Origin: SURF-32 sp964648365
Lineage (GTDB): Bacteria > Planctomycetota > Phycisphaerae > UBA1845
Length of the DNA stretch: 25,345 nt
Reading direction: 5' to 3'
NCBI GenBank assembly: GCA_964648365.1
Contig: CAZYLK010000081.1
Location: 1-25,345 of the forward strand
The notes beneath the pieces are model-generated. The model had not been told where the DNA came from, ran no database searches, and saw only the letters and a program-made list of their open reading frames with translations. Positions 1 to 6,704 of this stretch are shown here, piece by piece. The translations under genes were made by a program, and so were the position numbers. Each line of letters starts with the position of its first letter. Position 1 is the stretch's first letter.

Positions 1-269
1 GGGATGCCCAGCCCGTCCAGCAGCGCGGGCACGACGTGGGCGAGCCGTCCGCGGCCGGCGAGCGTCTCCACCAGGTTGAACACGACGTCGGGCCGGTCGG
101 CTTCGAGACAGGCCGACAGCGCGGCGAGATCGAGCGTGGCGGGCAGCGTGACCGACTCGTGGCCAAGTTCAGCCAGCGCCCCGGCCACGAACCGGGCCTG
201 CACCAGCGCATCCGTTTCGTCCGGACGGCTGTCGTCGGTCAGCGCGTCGTGCAGGATGGCGACGTTCAT
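1..269 (-). CDS. ATP-grasp ligase of the D-Ala-D-Ala ligase type, N-terminal part (runs off the window)
   Basis: The minus-strand frame opens with ATG at 269 and stays open to the window edge, giving 89 complete codons. It starts MNVAILHDALTDDSRPDE and contains DVVFNLVETLAGRGRL near residues 62-77. The same block appears as DLVFNIAEGVRGYGR in the upstream ligase-like gene, which marks the N-terminal lobe of the D-Ala-D-Ala ligase family. Those enzymes join a carboxylate to an amine using ATP through an acyl phosphate in the cytoplasm. The ATP-binding and catalytic parts lie outside the window, so substrate and activity cannot be judged. The start overlaps the stop of the preceding ligase gene as ATGA, implying translational coupling. 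It is probably a paralogue with a different substrate. The identification is good at fold level only. Confidence 0.7.
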   Translation of the reverse strand, partial: MNVAILHDALTDDSRPDETDALVQARFVAGALAELGHESVTLPATLDLAALSACLEADRPDVVFNLVETLAGRGRLAHVVPALLDGLGI

Positions 270-1372
270 GACCCGCTCTGAGCGGCAGCGGCGGCGTGGC
301 GGCCGCGCGTCGAGTCTGGCCCGCTGGGGTGCGGCGCAGTTCGGGCCGCGGCTGCCGGCGCCGTTGCGGACCGCGCGGCGACGACGCGCCCCCCGGACAC
401 ATCCATCCGCCGCCTCGCCGAGGTGACGATCCGCCCGATCAGGTCCACGTAGGACACGCCGACGGTCGTACACAGGATCGGCAGGTCGGAGTGCTCGGGG
501 TGCAGACCGGGCAGCGGGTTGATCTCCATGACAAAGAGGCTGCCCGCCTCGTTCGCGCGGATGTCCACGCGCCCGCCGTCGCGGCAGTTCAGTGCCCGCC
601 AGGCATCCAGCGCCAGGGCTTCGCAGCGCTGCGCCCACGGCTGCGGCGCGGCCGTGTAGCGGCATTTCTCCTCACACTGCTCCTTGTTGACGTAGGTGCA
701 GGAGTGTGGCTCGGCGGTACCCAGCAGTTCAATCTCGAGCGTGCCGATGGCGACCGCCTCCGGACCGGTGCCGGTGATGCCTACGGTGAACTCCCGCCCG
801 GCCAGGAACGGCTCCACCAGGGCGGGCTGATCGAACTGAGCAATGATCCGCGTGCAGGCGGCTTCCAGTTCGCGCCGGCTCGTCACCTTCGACGCGGCGT
901 CGATGCCCTTCGCCGTCCCTTCGGCAATCGGCTTGACGAACAGCGGATAAGGCAGCGTCAGCGCGTCGATGTCCGACAGGGTCGCGACTTCATGAAACGG
1001 CGTAGTCGAGACGCCGCAGTCGCGGAGCACGCGCTTGGCCAGCCCTTTGTGCAGCGTCAGCGCCGAGGTCAGCACATCCGAAAACGTGTAGGGAATCTCG
1101 TACACGTCGAGGATGGCGGGCACCTGCGACTCGCGTCCGTAGCCACGCACACCCTCGGCGATGTTGAACACCAGATCCCACCGGTCCCCCGCAGCGACGC
1201 GCTCGATGAGGCGCTGAGCGCGACCGATGCGGTCGGTGTCGTAGCCGAGTGCGCGCAGGGCGCCCTCCAGCCGGTCGATCGTGTCCGCCCGGTCGAACTC
1301 CGCCGTCTCTTCTTCGCCGTAACCGGCCGCCAGGTAGTCGTCACGCAGATCGTAAGTAAGGCCGATGATCAT
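266..1372 (-). CDS. D-Ala-D-Ala ligase-like ATP-grasp enzyme
   Basis: This is a 368-residue cytoplasmic ATP-grasp ligase. Visible family blocks are FNIAEG (69-74), YPLFVKPIAEGTAKGI with the ATP-binding lysine K147, LVEPFLAGREFTVGITG (185-201), GGRVDIRANEAG (267-277) and the metal-binding MEINPLPGLHPEHSDLP (282-298). D-Ala-D-Ala ligases carry equivalent blocks. A segment at 224-237 holds three cysteines (SCTYVNKEQCEEKC) where ordinary Ddl has a lysine/tyrosine loop, so the substrate may not be D-alanine. The last 45 residues are low-complexity Ala/Arg. The ATG at 1372 is preferred over one at 1402 because it begins the conserved MIIGLTYD strand and follows a GGGAAGG site. It overlaps the YkgJ-like gene by 32 nt and the next ligase by 4 nt. 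The physiological substrate is unknown. Confidence 0.8.
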   Translation of the reverse strand: MIIGLTYDLRDDYLAAGYGEEETAEFDRADTIDRLEGALRALGYDTDRIGRAQRLIERVAAGDRWDLVFNIAEGVRGYGRESQVPAILDVYEIPYTFSDVLTSALTLHKGLAKRVLRDCGVSTTPFHEVATLSDIDALTLPYPLFVKPIAEGTAKGIDAASKVTSRRELEAACTRIIAQFDQPALVEPFLAGREFTVGITGTGPEAVAIGTLEIELLGTAEPHSCTYVNKEQCEEKCRYTAAPQPWAQRCEALALDAWRALNCRDGGRVDIRANEAGSLFVMEINPLPGLHPEHSDLPILCTTVGVSYVDLIGRIVTSARRRMDVSGGRVVAARSATAPAAAARTAPHPSGPDSTRGRHAAAAAQSGS

Positions 1373-1880
1373 CGCTTCGCCTTCCCGTCCGCAGTTCCGC
1401 ATAAAGCATGTCGTGCCAGCGGTCCGCGTCCGCCCGACGCATGTCGAGCACGTTGAGAATGTTGTCGCCCGGCGGGATCACCTCCCGCGGGCATTCGTCC
1501 GAGACGCCGTCGATGCCGCGCTCAGTGTACGTGTACGGATAGAGCCGGCATACCAGCGGCCGGACCTCCATCGGCAGGGAGCAGCCCGTCGGCGTGAGGA
1601 ACCCGCAGTCGCCGCTCTCGCGGCGGTTGAGCGTCGGGCGGCTGCCGTCGGCATTGAACGCCCACGCCAGCCAGTTCGGATCGTCGTCCTGCGCAGCGTA
1701 GGCCGGGTTGGTCGGGACGCGGTCCGCCCAGAAATCGGTGCGACCCGTGTGCTCGGCGATACGCTCACGATCGCCCGCGGTGACCATGATTTCACACCGC
1801 TGGCAGCAGGTCTTCGTGATGCGTGCGCATTTCACGCATCCCCACACGTTGTCGAGCAATGAAAGCGTTACGTCGGACAT
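1341..1880 (-). CDS. YkgJ-family cysteine-cluster (Zn/Fe-binding) protein
   Basis: A 179-residue soluble protein with many cysteines: WGCVKCARITKTCCQRC at 13-29, then GDCGFLTPTGCSLP, RPLVCRLYPY and DECPRE. This spacing (CxxC near the N-terminus, a GxCxFL...GCSL block and a C-R-x-Y-P block) is that of the YkgJ / putative zinc- or iron-chelating family (UPF0153). Family members are thought to bind a metal; no reaction is established. The gene overlaps the following ATP-grasp ligase by 32 nt, so the two are surely co-transcribed, and the context hints at a role in a peptide- or amino-acid-ligation pathway. No strong ribosome-binding site is visible before the ATG. The nearest upstream gene, lysine aminomutase, is 196 nt away on the same strand. 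Confidence 0.75.
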   Translation of the reverse strand: MSDVTLSLLDNVWGCVKCARITKTCCQRCEIMVTAGDRERIAEHTGRTDFWADRVPTNPAYAAQDDDPNWLAWAFNADGSRPTLNRRESGDCGFLTPTGCSLPMEVRPLVCRLYPYTYTERGIDGVSDECPREVIPPGDNILNVLDMRRADADRWHDMLYAELRTGRRSDDHRPYLRSA

Positions 1881-2076
1881 GATCGTCAGCGCCGCGCCCG
1901 TCAGGAAGCGGCTCGATCCGAACCGTCCACCTGCAACGGACCGGGACGCCGCTCCTGCGGGGTTTCACTCTCAAGGGTTCCGCGACCACACGCCGGCCGC
2001 TCCCTTACGGTCGCGGTTCGGACTGTGCGGTACCACGCCGAACGGGCGAAGCGCGCCGCTCGCCCCTCCTCATTCG

Positions 2077-3381
2077 TCATTCGCCATTGTACTGCGGATC
2101 GTAATAGCGATACGTGTTCCCTTCGTAATTGCGAAACAACACATGATCACCTTCGCGGCCGATCAGCGTATCCGGGAATAGCGGGATCTTGCCGCCGCCG
2201 CCCGGCGCGTCCACCACGAACGTCGGTACCGCGTACCCCGTCGTGAAGCCACGCAGGCCGGCGATGATCTCCAGCCCCTTCTCGATCGGCGTCCGCAGAT
2301 GGGCGGAACCGCTGATCGGGTCGCACTGGTAGATGTAGTACGGCCGCACGCGGATCTTCAGCAGGCCCTGGACGAGTTTCTTCATCGTTTCGACGTTGTC
2401 GTTAACGCCGCGCTGAAGCACGATCTGGGCGCCCAGCGGGATGCCGGCGTCGGCCAGCCGCCCGCAGGCCTTGGCCACCTCGGGCGTCAGCTCGTTCGGG
2501 TGCATGAAGTGGATGCTCATCCAGAACGGGTGGACCTTGCGGAGCATCCGGCACAGTTCCGGCGTGATCCGCTGCGGCAGCACGGCCGGGATCTTCGTGC
2601 CCAGCCGCAGGAACTCGATGTGCGGAATCGCCCGCAGCCGCGAGAGGATCCACTCGAGCCGGTCGTCCTGCATGGTCAGCGGGTCGCCGCCCGACAGCAG
2701 GACGTCGCGGATCTCGGTGTGCTCGCGCAGGTAGTCCAGCGCCATCTCGTACTGGTGCGTGTTGAAATGATACTCGCCGGTCTTGCCGACCAGGCGGGCA
2801 CGCGTGCAATAGCGGCAATAAGTGGCGCAGAAGCTCGTGACGAGGAACAGCACGCGGTCCGGATACCGATGCACCAGCCCGGGGACGGGCATGTGCGAGT
2901 CCTCGGCCAGCGGATCGTCCGCCTCGCCGGGGCCCTGCTCCAGTTCGCCCGTCTGCGGCACCATGGTCAGCCGGATCGGGTCGGCCGGATCGTTCGGGTC
3001 GATCAGCCGCGCGTAGTACGGCGTGATGCCGACCGGCAGATGCCCGCCGATGCGTTCGATCGCGGACCGCTCGTCGTCCGTCAGGCTAAACGCTGCGTCC
3101 AGCCCGGCCAGGTCGCGGATGCGATGGCGAAGCTGCCAGCGCCAGTCGTTCCACTCGCGGGCGGACGGACCCTCGGCGCGCGGCTTCTTCTTCGCCGCCC
3201 CGGTCGGCCGGTGGCTGCGGTGGGCCGCGGGCCGAGGCGGCGCGTGCGACGGATCCTGGTTTCGCGACGCGCCGTTCAGACGCGGCTCGAACAGGTCAGC
3301 ACGGTCGATGACGTTCAGGCTGATCGTTGTGCGGCTCAGGCCGCCAGGCTCCAGATCGGAGCCTGAGGATTGCTCGTCCAT
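2077..3381 (-). CDS. kamA: Lysine 2,3-aminomutase (radical SAM, PLP-dependent)
   Basis: A 434-residue enzyme converting L-lysine to L-beta-lysine with SAM, a [4Fe-4S] cluster and PLP. The cluster motif is C185-x3-C189-x2-C192 (SFCATYCRYC), followed by SGGDPL at 230-235. The PLP site DAPGGGGK places the Schiff-base lysine at K398. D354 (YQCD) and D391 (VVDAPGG) are 37 residues apart, as are the substrate-binding aspartates D293 and D330 of the clostridial enzyme, so lysine is the likely substrate. The first 75 residues are a poorly conserved Pro/Arg/Lys-rich extension; the conserved part starts near EWNDWRWQLRHRI. No acetyltransferase (ablB) or EF-P/EpmA partner lies nearby. A promoter candidate lies 100-130 nt upstream. 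Related glutamate 2,3-aminomutases are the alternative. Confidence 0.88.
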   Translation of the reverse strand: MDEQSSGSDLEPGGLSRTTISLNVIDRADLFEPRLNGASRNQDPSHAPPRPAAHRSHRPTGAAKKKPRAEGPSAREWNDWRWQLRHRIRDLAGLDAAFSLTDDERSAIERIGGHLPVGITPYYARLIDPNDPADPIRLTMVPQTGELEQGPGEADDPLAEDSHMPVPGLVHRYPDRVLFLVTSFCATYCRYCTRARLVGKTGEYHFNTHQYEMALDYLREHTEIRDVLLSGGDPLTMQDDRLEWILSRLRAIPHIEFLRLGTKIPAVLPQRITPELCRMLRKVHPFWMSIHFMHPNELTPEVAKACGRLADAGIPLGAQIVLQRGVNDNVETMKKLVQGLLKIRVRPYYIYQCDPISGSAHLRTPIEKGLEIIAGLRGFTTGYAVPTFVVDAPGGGGKIPLFPDTLIGREGDHVLFRNYEGNTYRYYDPQYNGE

Positions 3382-3483
3382 GACTCTGATGGACCTCGCG
3401 AGGAGTCTGACGGGTCTGAAAGTCCGAATGACACACGGACAAGACCATGACCGACCGCGCCGACTCCTCTTTATTGCGCGGGA

Positions 3484-3511
3484 TTCATATCTTCGATCGG
3501 ATGGAAGTCAA
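3484..3511 (-). promoter_or_regulatory. Sigma-70-like promoter for kamA
   Basis: On the minus strand TTGACT (3511-3506) is followed after 16 nt by TATGAA (3489-3484), in an otherwise AT-rich island. Transcription would begin near 3477 and leave a leader of about 95 nt before the kamA ATG at 3381. The -35 box matches 5 of 6 consensus bases and the -10 box 4 of 6. Confidence 0.5.
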
Positions 3512-3975
3512 GGGAATCTCCGTAATTCTCTCACTAAAATCGAGGTTAGTTTTTCTTAATGCTCCGCGCCGGCGCTGTGAAGTATCCGCGGCGGCGGCTC
3601 GGGTGGCGCGAGCCCGCGCGCGTCATCGACTGACCCGCGACTCCGGCCACGCTGAGTCAGCGGCACTTCGACCCCGCGCCGATCCTCCTGCGGCGGGGTG
3701 AACGGCGTCGGCGACGCGCGGCATGCACGCAACGAGCGCGGCGGCGCCCGATGCGGACGATAGCCGTGGGCCGGAAATATCACAGCATGGAACGAGCCAT
3801 ACGGCGACCTGATTCCGTCCGGGCCGGCGACGCCGGCCGCTGCGCGTCAGGCTCCGCGCCTGGCGCGATTCTGCGTGCGGGTCGGCGGCCCCCGCGGCTC
3901 CGACGACGACGACGGACACGGTCGCCTGTCCGGCGGGAACCGTCCGACTCCCCGCGAAAAAAAAGTCAGCCGCCG

Positions 3976-4006
3976 TTGTCAGCGATCGGGGCGACCGTGC
4001 TCTAAT
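3976..4006 (+). promoter_or_regulatory. Possible promoter of the ECF sigma operon
   Basis: TTGTCA (3976-3981) and TCTAAT (4001-4006) are separated by 19 nt, longer than ideal. If TCTAAT is the -10 box, transcription would start about 7 nt downstream, at or next to the GTG start codon at 4013, giving a leaderless mRNA. This is weak evidence based on two boxes only; autoregulation by the encoded sigma factor at a different motif is equally possible. Confidence 0.3.
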
Positions 4007-4012
4007 ACAGGG

Positions 4013-4654
4013 GTGACGACGCACGCATCACCTGCGGTCTCGGCGGCGGACGCCGGGTTCACGGACGCCCGCCGCTCGGCGCGCGACGATGATCGGACGC
4101 TCGCCCGGCGGTTGGCAGCGGGTGATCGTGACGCACTGATGTCGCTGGTCGCGGACTTCCGCGAGCCGATCACCCGGCTGGCACGCCGGCTCCTGCGACG
4201 GCCTGATCGCGCGGACGACGTGGTGCAGGACGTGTTCGTCGCCGCGCTGGCGGGCGCACGTCGCTTCCGGGGCGATGCGTCGGTGGCGACATGGCTGACG
4301 CGGATCGCGATTCACGCCTGCCGCCGCGCGAACCGGCGGGCGGCGGTCGAGGCGGGTCTGCGACGGCTGATGTCGTCGGGGACCGGGTCGGCCGGGTCGC
4401 AGGTCTTCAGCCACGACGGCCGCGCCCCGGCGTCGTCCATGGATGAATTGCAGGTCGTGCGGGAGGCGGTTCGATCGCTGCCGCCGAAGTATCGGGAGGT
4501 CGTCGTGCTGCGGTATCTGGAAGGTTGTGCGGTCGGTCACGTGGCGGACATCTTGAGCATGACGCGAAACGCGGTGGAACAACGACTGACACGGGCGCGA
4601 CGACGGCTGTCGGCTGACCTGCGGGAGCGGGGGATCGACCATGCCGATGCATGA
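4013..4654 (+). CDS. ECF-type RNA polymerase sigma factor
   Basis: A 213-residue sigma-70 family factor of the extracytoplasmic-function group. Region 2 spans about 40-110, with ADDVVQDVFVAAL (67-79) and RFRGDASVATWLTRIAIHACR (85-105). A linker of about 45 residues follows. Region 4, with its helix-turn-helix, spans 150-200 (LPPKYREVVVLRYLEG, then AVGHVADILSMTRNAVEQRLTRARRRL). It would direct polymerase to a small regulon, possibly including its own operon. The frame is open further upstream, but the GTG at 4013 is chosen because homology begins soon after it and the upstream stretch is Arg/Gly-rich shadow. The 3' end overlaps the next gene by 14 nt, the usual arrangement of sigma and cognate anti-sigma. 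The region 2-4 linker is longer than usual. Confidence 0.85.
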   Translation: MTTHASPAVSAADAGFTDARRSARDDDRTLARRLAAGDRDALMSLVADFREPITRLARRLLRRPDRADDVVQDVFVAALAGARRFRGDASVATWLTRIAIHACRRANRRAAVEAGLRRLMSSGTGSAGSQVFSHDGRAPASSMDELQVVREAVRSLPPKYREVVVLRYLEGCAVGHVADILSMTRNAVEQRLTRARRRLSADLRERGIDHADA

Positions 4655-5318
4655 CTCTGCCGCCGACGAGCGCCGGGACGGTCAGCCGGATCGACTCGCG
4701 GCCCTGCTGCGCTCGGCCTACCCCGACGCCGCGGCGCCGGGCGGCGAAACGGAAGCGTGGGCGGTTGAGGTTGAACGAACCTGCCGACTGCGTCGGTCCC
4801 GACGTCGGTGGACCATGACGGCGGCCTGCTCGCTCGCCGCCCTGGCGGTGATGACCGCCGTCGTGCCGCGCATGGCGTCCCGCTCCGAGGGCGAGCGGCC
4901 GACGGCGTACGTTGCCGCTGGCGACCCGGCGGGGCCTGCGGATGTGCAGCCCGATGCCGCGCCCACTCCTTCGGTGGAGTCTGATCGGGCGGCGCTGCCG
5001 TCGCTGGATGAAATTGTACGGCTTCGGGCCGAAGCCGACTCGCGCGCCCGCGTCGCCCGTCTCGTGTCCGCCCGGGCGCCGCGCCGGTTCGAACCACCGG
5101 CGCGCCGCGTCGCGACCGCTGACCCGGTCGACGCGGTGCGGCAGGAGCTGAACCAGGCCGCGATGACGCTCTTGCATCAAGCGGACGGCATGGCACGCAA
5201 CGAAGCGCTCGTCTCGGTGGCGGCGGAATGGTATCGCCGGGCGATCGACCGGTTTCCGGACACGTACGCGGCCGAACTGGCTCTCAGCCGCCTGCAGGGG
5301 ATCAGCGCAGGTGGATGA
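4641..5318 (+). CDS. Single-pass membrane protein, probable anti-sigma factor
   Basis: A 225-residue protein with a charged cytoplasmic N-terminus (1-57), one transmembrane helix at about 58-75 (WTMTAACSLAALAVMTAVV) after an Arg-rich positive patch, and a periplasmic part. A C-terminal helical segment, AAEWYRRAIDRFPDTYAAELALSRL (near 194-218), resembles a TPR hairpin. No zinc-binding anti-sigma HxxxCxxC motif is present. The role is inferred from position: the start lies 14 nt inside the ECF sigma gene, so the two are translationally coupled, and the topology fits a membrane anti-sigma that holds the sigma factor until an envelope signal arrives. It could instead be an unrelated accessory membrane protein of the operon. 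Confidence 0.65.
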   Translation: MPMHDSAADERRDGQPDRLAALLRSAYPDAAAPGGETEAWAVEVERTCRLRRSRRRWTMTAACSLAALAVMTAVVPRMASRSEGERPTAYVAAGDPAGPADVQPDAAPTPSVESDRAALPSLDEIVRLRAEADSRARVARLVSARAPRRFEPPARRVATADPVDAVRQELNQAAMTLLHQADGMARNEALVSVAAEWYRRAIDRFPDTYAAELALSRLQGISAGG

Positions 5319-5324
5319 GCGCCA

Positions 5325-5347
5325 GGCGCCCCGGCTTTGCCGGCGCC
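5325..5347 (+). terminator. GC-rich hairpin after the anti-sigma gene
   Basis: GGCGCCCCGGC (5325-5335) can pair with GCCGGCGCC (5339-5347) around a TTT loop with a two-base bulge. It is followed by only three T residues (5350-5352), so it would act at best as a partial terminator or attenuator between the anti-sigma gene and the next gene. Confidence 0.3.
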
Positions 5348-5440
5348 CGTTTAGTGGATTCAACCGTTGCACCGGCGTACGGCACGCCATGGCAGGCTGA
5401 CGATCTGAAGATCGGACAGATTCTTGAGGGAGTTTCTCCA

Positions 5441-6628
5441 ATGACGAAGGTACTCGTTGTCTCGTGTGCATTTCACTTCGGCATCGTTGCGGTGCAGGCG
5501 CAGGCCTCGGCGCTGATGACCACCTGGTTTGACGGCGTTCAGGAGCAACAGGTTGAGGGCGTGCGGGCGGCCGATGTCATTGTGCGCCTGTCGATCAACG
5601 GAAGCGGGGGATTGATCAATCTCGACCTCGTGAACGAACTGCTGCCAAGCTCGACGATTCTGGGAGCGGCCGCTCACGACGTGCTCGGCGTACCGCCCGA
5701 AAGCGATTTCGTGCAGGTCGGGCTGTCCGAGATCAGCCGGGAGGAGGAGACGTTCAGCGGACGTGTCACGGTGATCGGTCGTCTCTGGGTCGAACTGGAC
5801 GCCAATTCTGTAGCGACGGGCAAGCTGCGTCCCGCGGCGAACGAGGTGCTCGCCGCCGTTTCCGACCGGCTGCGACGGACGCTGACGCGTGCGTACGACG
5901 AATCCACGCAGCCGATGACGGCGCGGGTGGAACAACTCCGCGCCCGCATCGACGAACTCTCGCGCGAGGCGTTCGCGCTGCGGGATCGGATCGAGGCCCT
6001 GCGCAAGTCCGCGGGCTACCGGGAGCTGTTTCGCGATCAACTGATGCAGCAGCTTTCCGATTTGCAGTCGGCCGCGGACGAGACGGAATTGGAGTTGTTC
6101 GTTCAGCGCGCCCATCGCGAGGCGGTGGAGCGGCAGATCGTCGATATTGGAAAACAGGTTCAGAACAGCGCGGGCCAGGACGAGATCGCGCGGGAACTGG
6201 CCAGGGTGGTCGAGCTGCGCGAGACCGAAGTCGCGCGACTGATGAAACTCAAGGACATGATGGCGACGGCCGGAGAGGTTGCCCAGGCGGAGGAACGGCT
6301 GGCCATGGCGCGGGTGGAATTCCTGCGGCATCGGGACGAACTGACGCGCGACCTGGGCGGCCAGATGCTGCCTGAGTTCAACCACGAGCTGCGCCGCCTC
6401 GCCATCGCCGAGGCGGAACTGCAAGCGCGGATGCAGATGCTCGAACTCCGACGCGGCAAGATCACCACGCTGCTGGACCTGTGTGAGGAGTATGAGCGAC
6501 AGAGCGACGCACTGAGCCGACTGGAGGACCGGCTCGACCGCGCTCGCGACATGGAGGGTGAACTCAGGGAGGCGCTGGAACTCGCCGCGCCGCCGTCGTT
6601 CGTGCTTATTCAAGACAAGGCCGAGTGA
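5441..6628 (+). CDS. Exported coiled-coil protein of unknown function
   Basis: A 395-residue protein with a likely Sec signal peptide (MTKVLVVSCAFHFGIVAVQAQASA, about 24 residues, Ala-x-Ala site). A globular part of about 130 residues follows (DGVQEQQVEGVRAADVIVRLSING, DVLGVPPESDFVQVGLSEIS). The remainder, about 160-385, is very rich in Glu/Arg/Leu/Ala heptads and should form long coiled coils in the periplasm. I recognise no named family. The ATG at 5441 is chosen over upstream in-frame starts because GAGGGAG lies 9 nt before it and a signal peptide begins there. It sits 122 nt after the sigma/anti-sigma pair on the same strand, so it may be their regulon member or the envelope component they monitor. 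That link is inference. Confidence 0.75.
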   Translation: MTKVLVVSCAFHFGIVAVQAQASALMTTWFDGVQEQQVEGVRAADVIVRLSINGSGGLINLDLVNELLPSSTILGAAAHDVLGVPPESDFVQVGLSEISREEETFSGRVTVIGRLWVELDANSVATGKLRPAANEVLAAVSDRLRRTLTRAYDESTQPMTARVEQLRARIDELSREAFALRDRIEALRKSAGYRELFRDQLMQQLSDLQSAADETELELFVQRAHREAVERQIVDIGKQVQNSAGQDEIARELARVVELRETEVARLMKLKDMMATAGEVAQAEERLAMARVEFLRHRDELTRDLGGQMLPEFNHELRRLAIAEAELQARMQMLELRRGKITTLLDLCEEYERQSDALSRLEDRLDRARDMEGELREALELAAPPSFVLIQDKAE

Positions 6629-6704
6629 TTCCCGCGGCCCAGGCGCTTAGTCACACGGCGACCCGGCGCCGACCGAAGAGCGCACGCCGCCGACCGGCGC
6701 TCCA

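Larger units (their letters stand above)
3382..4012. other. Divergent intergenic region between kamA and the ECF sigma gene
   Basis: About 630 nt between two divergently transcribed genes. The part near 3460-3560 is clearly AT-richer than the surroundings and holds the likely kamA promoter. The rest (3570-3960) is GC-rich. Short open frames in it lack ribosome-binding sites or recognisable motifs, and I treat them as chance. An eight- or nine-base A run lies at about 3956-3964, just before the presumed sigma-gene promoter. Confidence 0.6.

Noticed and set aside
296..1456. Long plus-strand frame antisense to the ligase genes
   Set aside because: It mirrors the codon bias of the minus-strand ATP-grasp gene, has no recognisable motif, and overlaps a well supported gene throughout.
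3447..3701. 84-codon plus-strand frame in the kamA/sigma intergenic region
   Set aside because: No ribosome-binding site, Arg/Ala-rich composition and overlap with the likely kamA promoter; typical of chance frames in GC-rich DNA.
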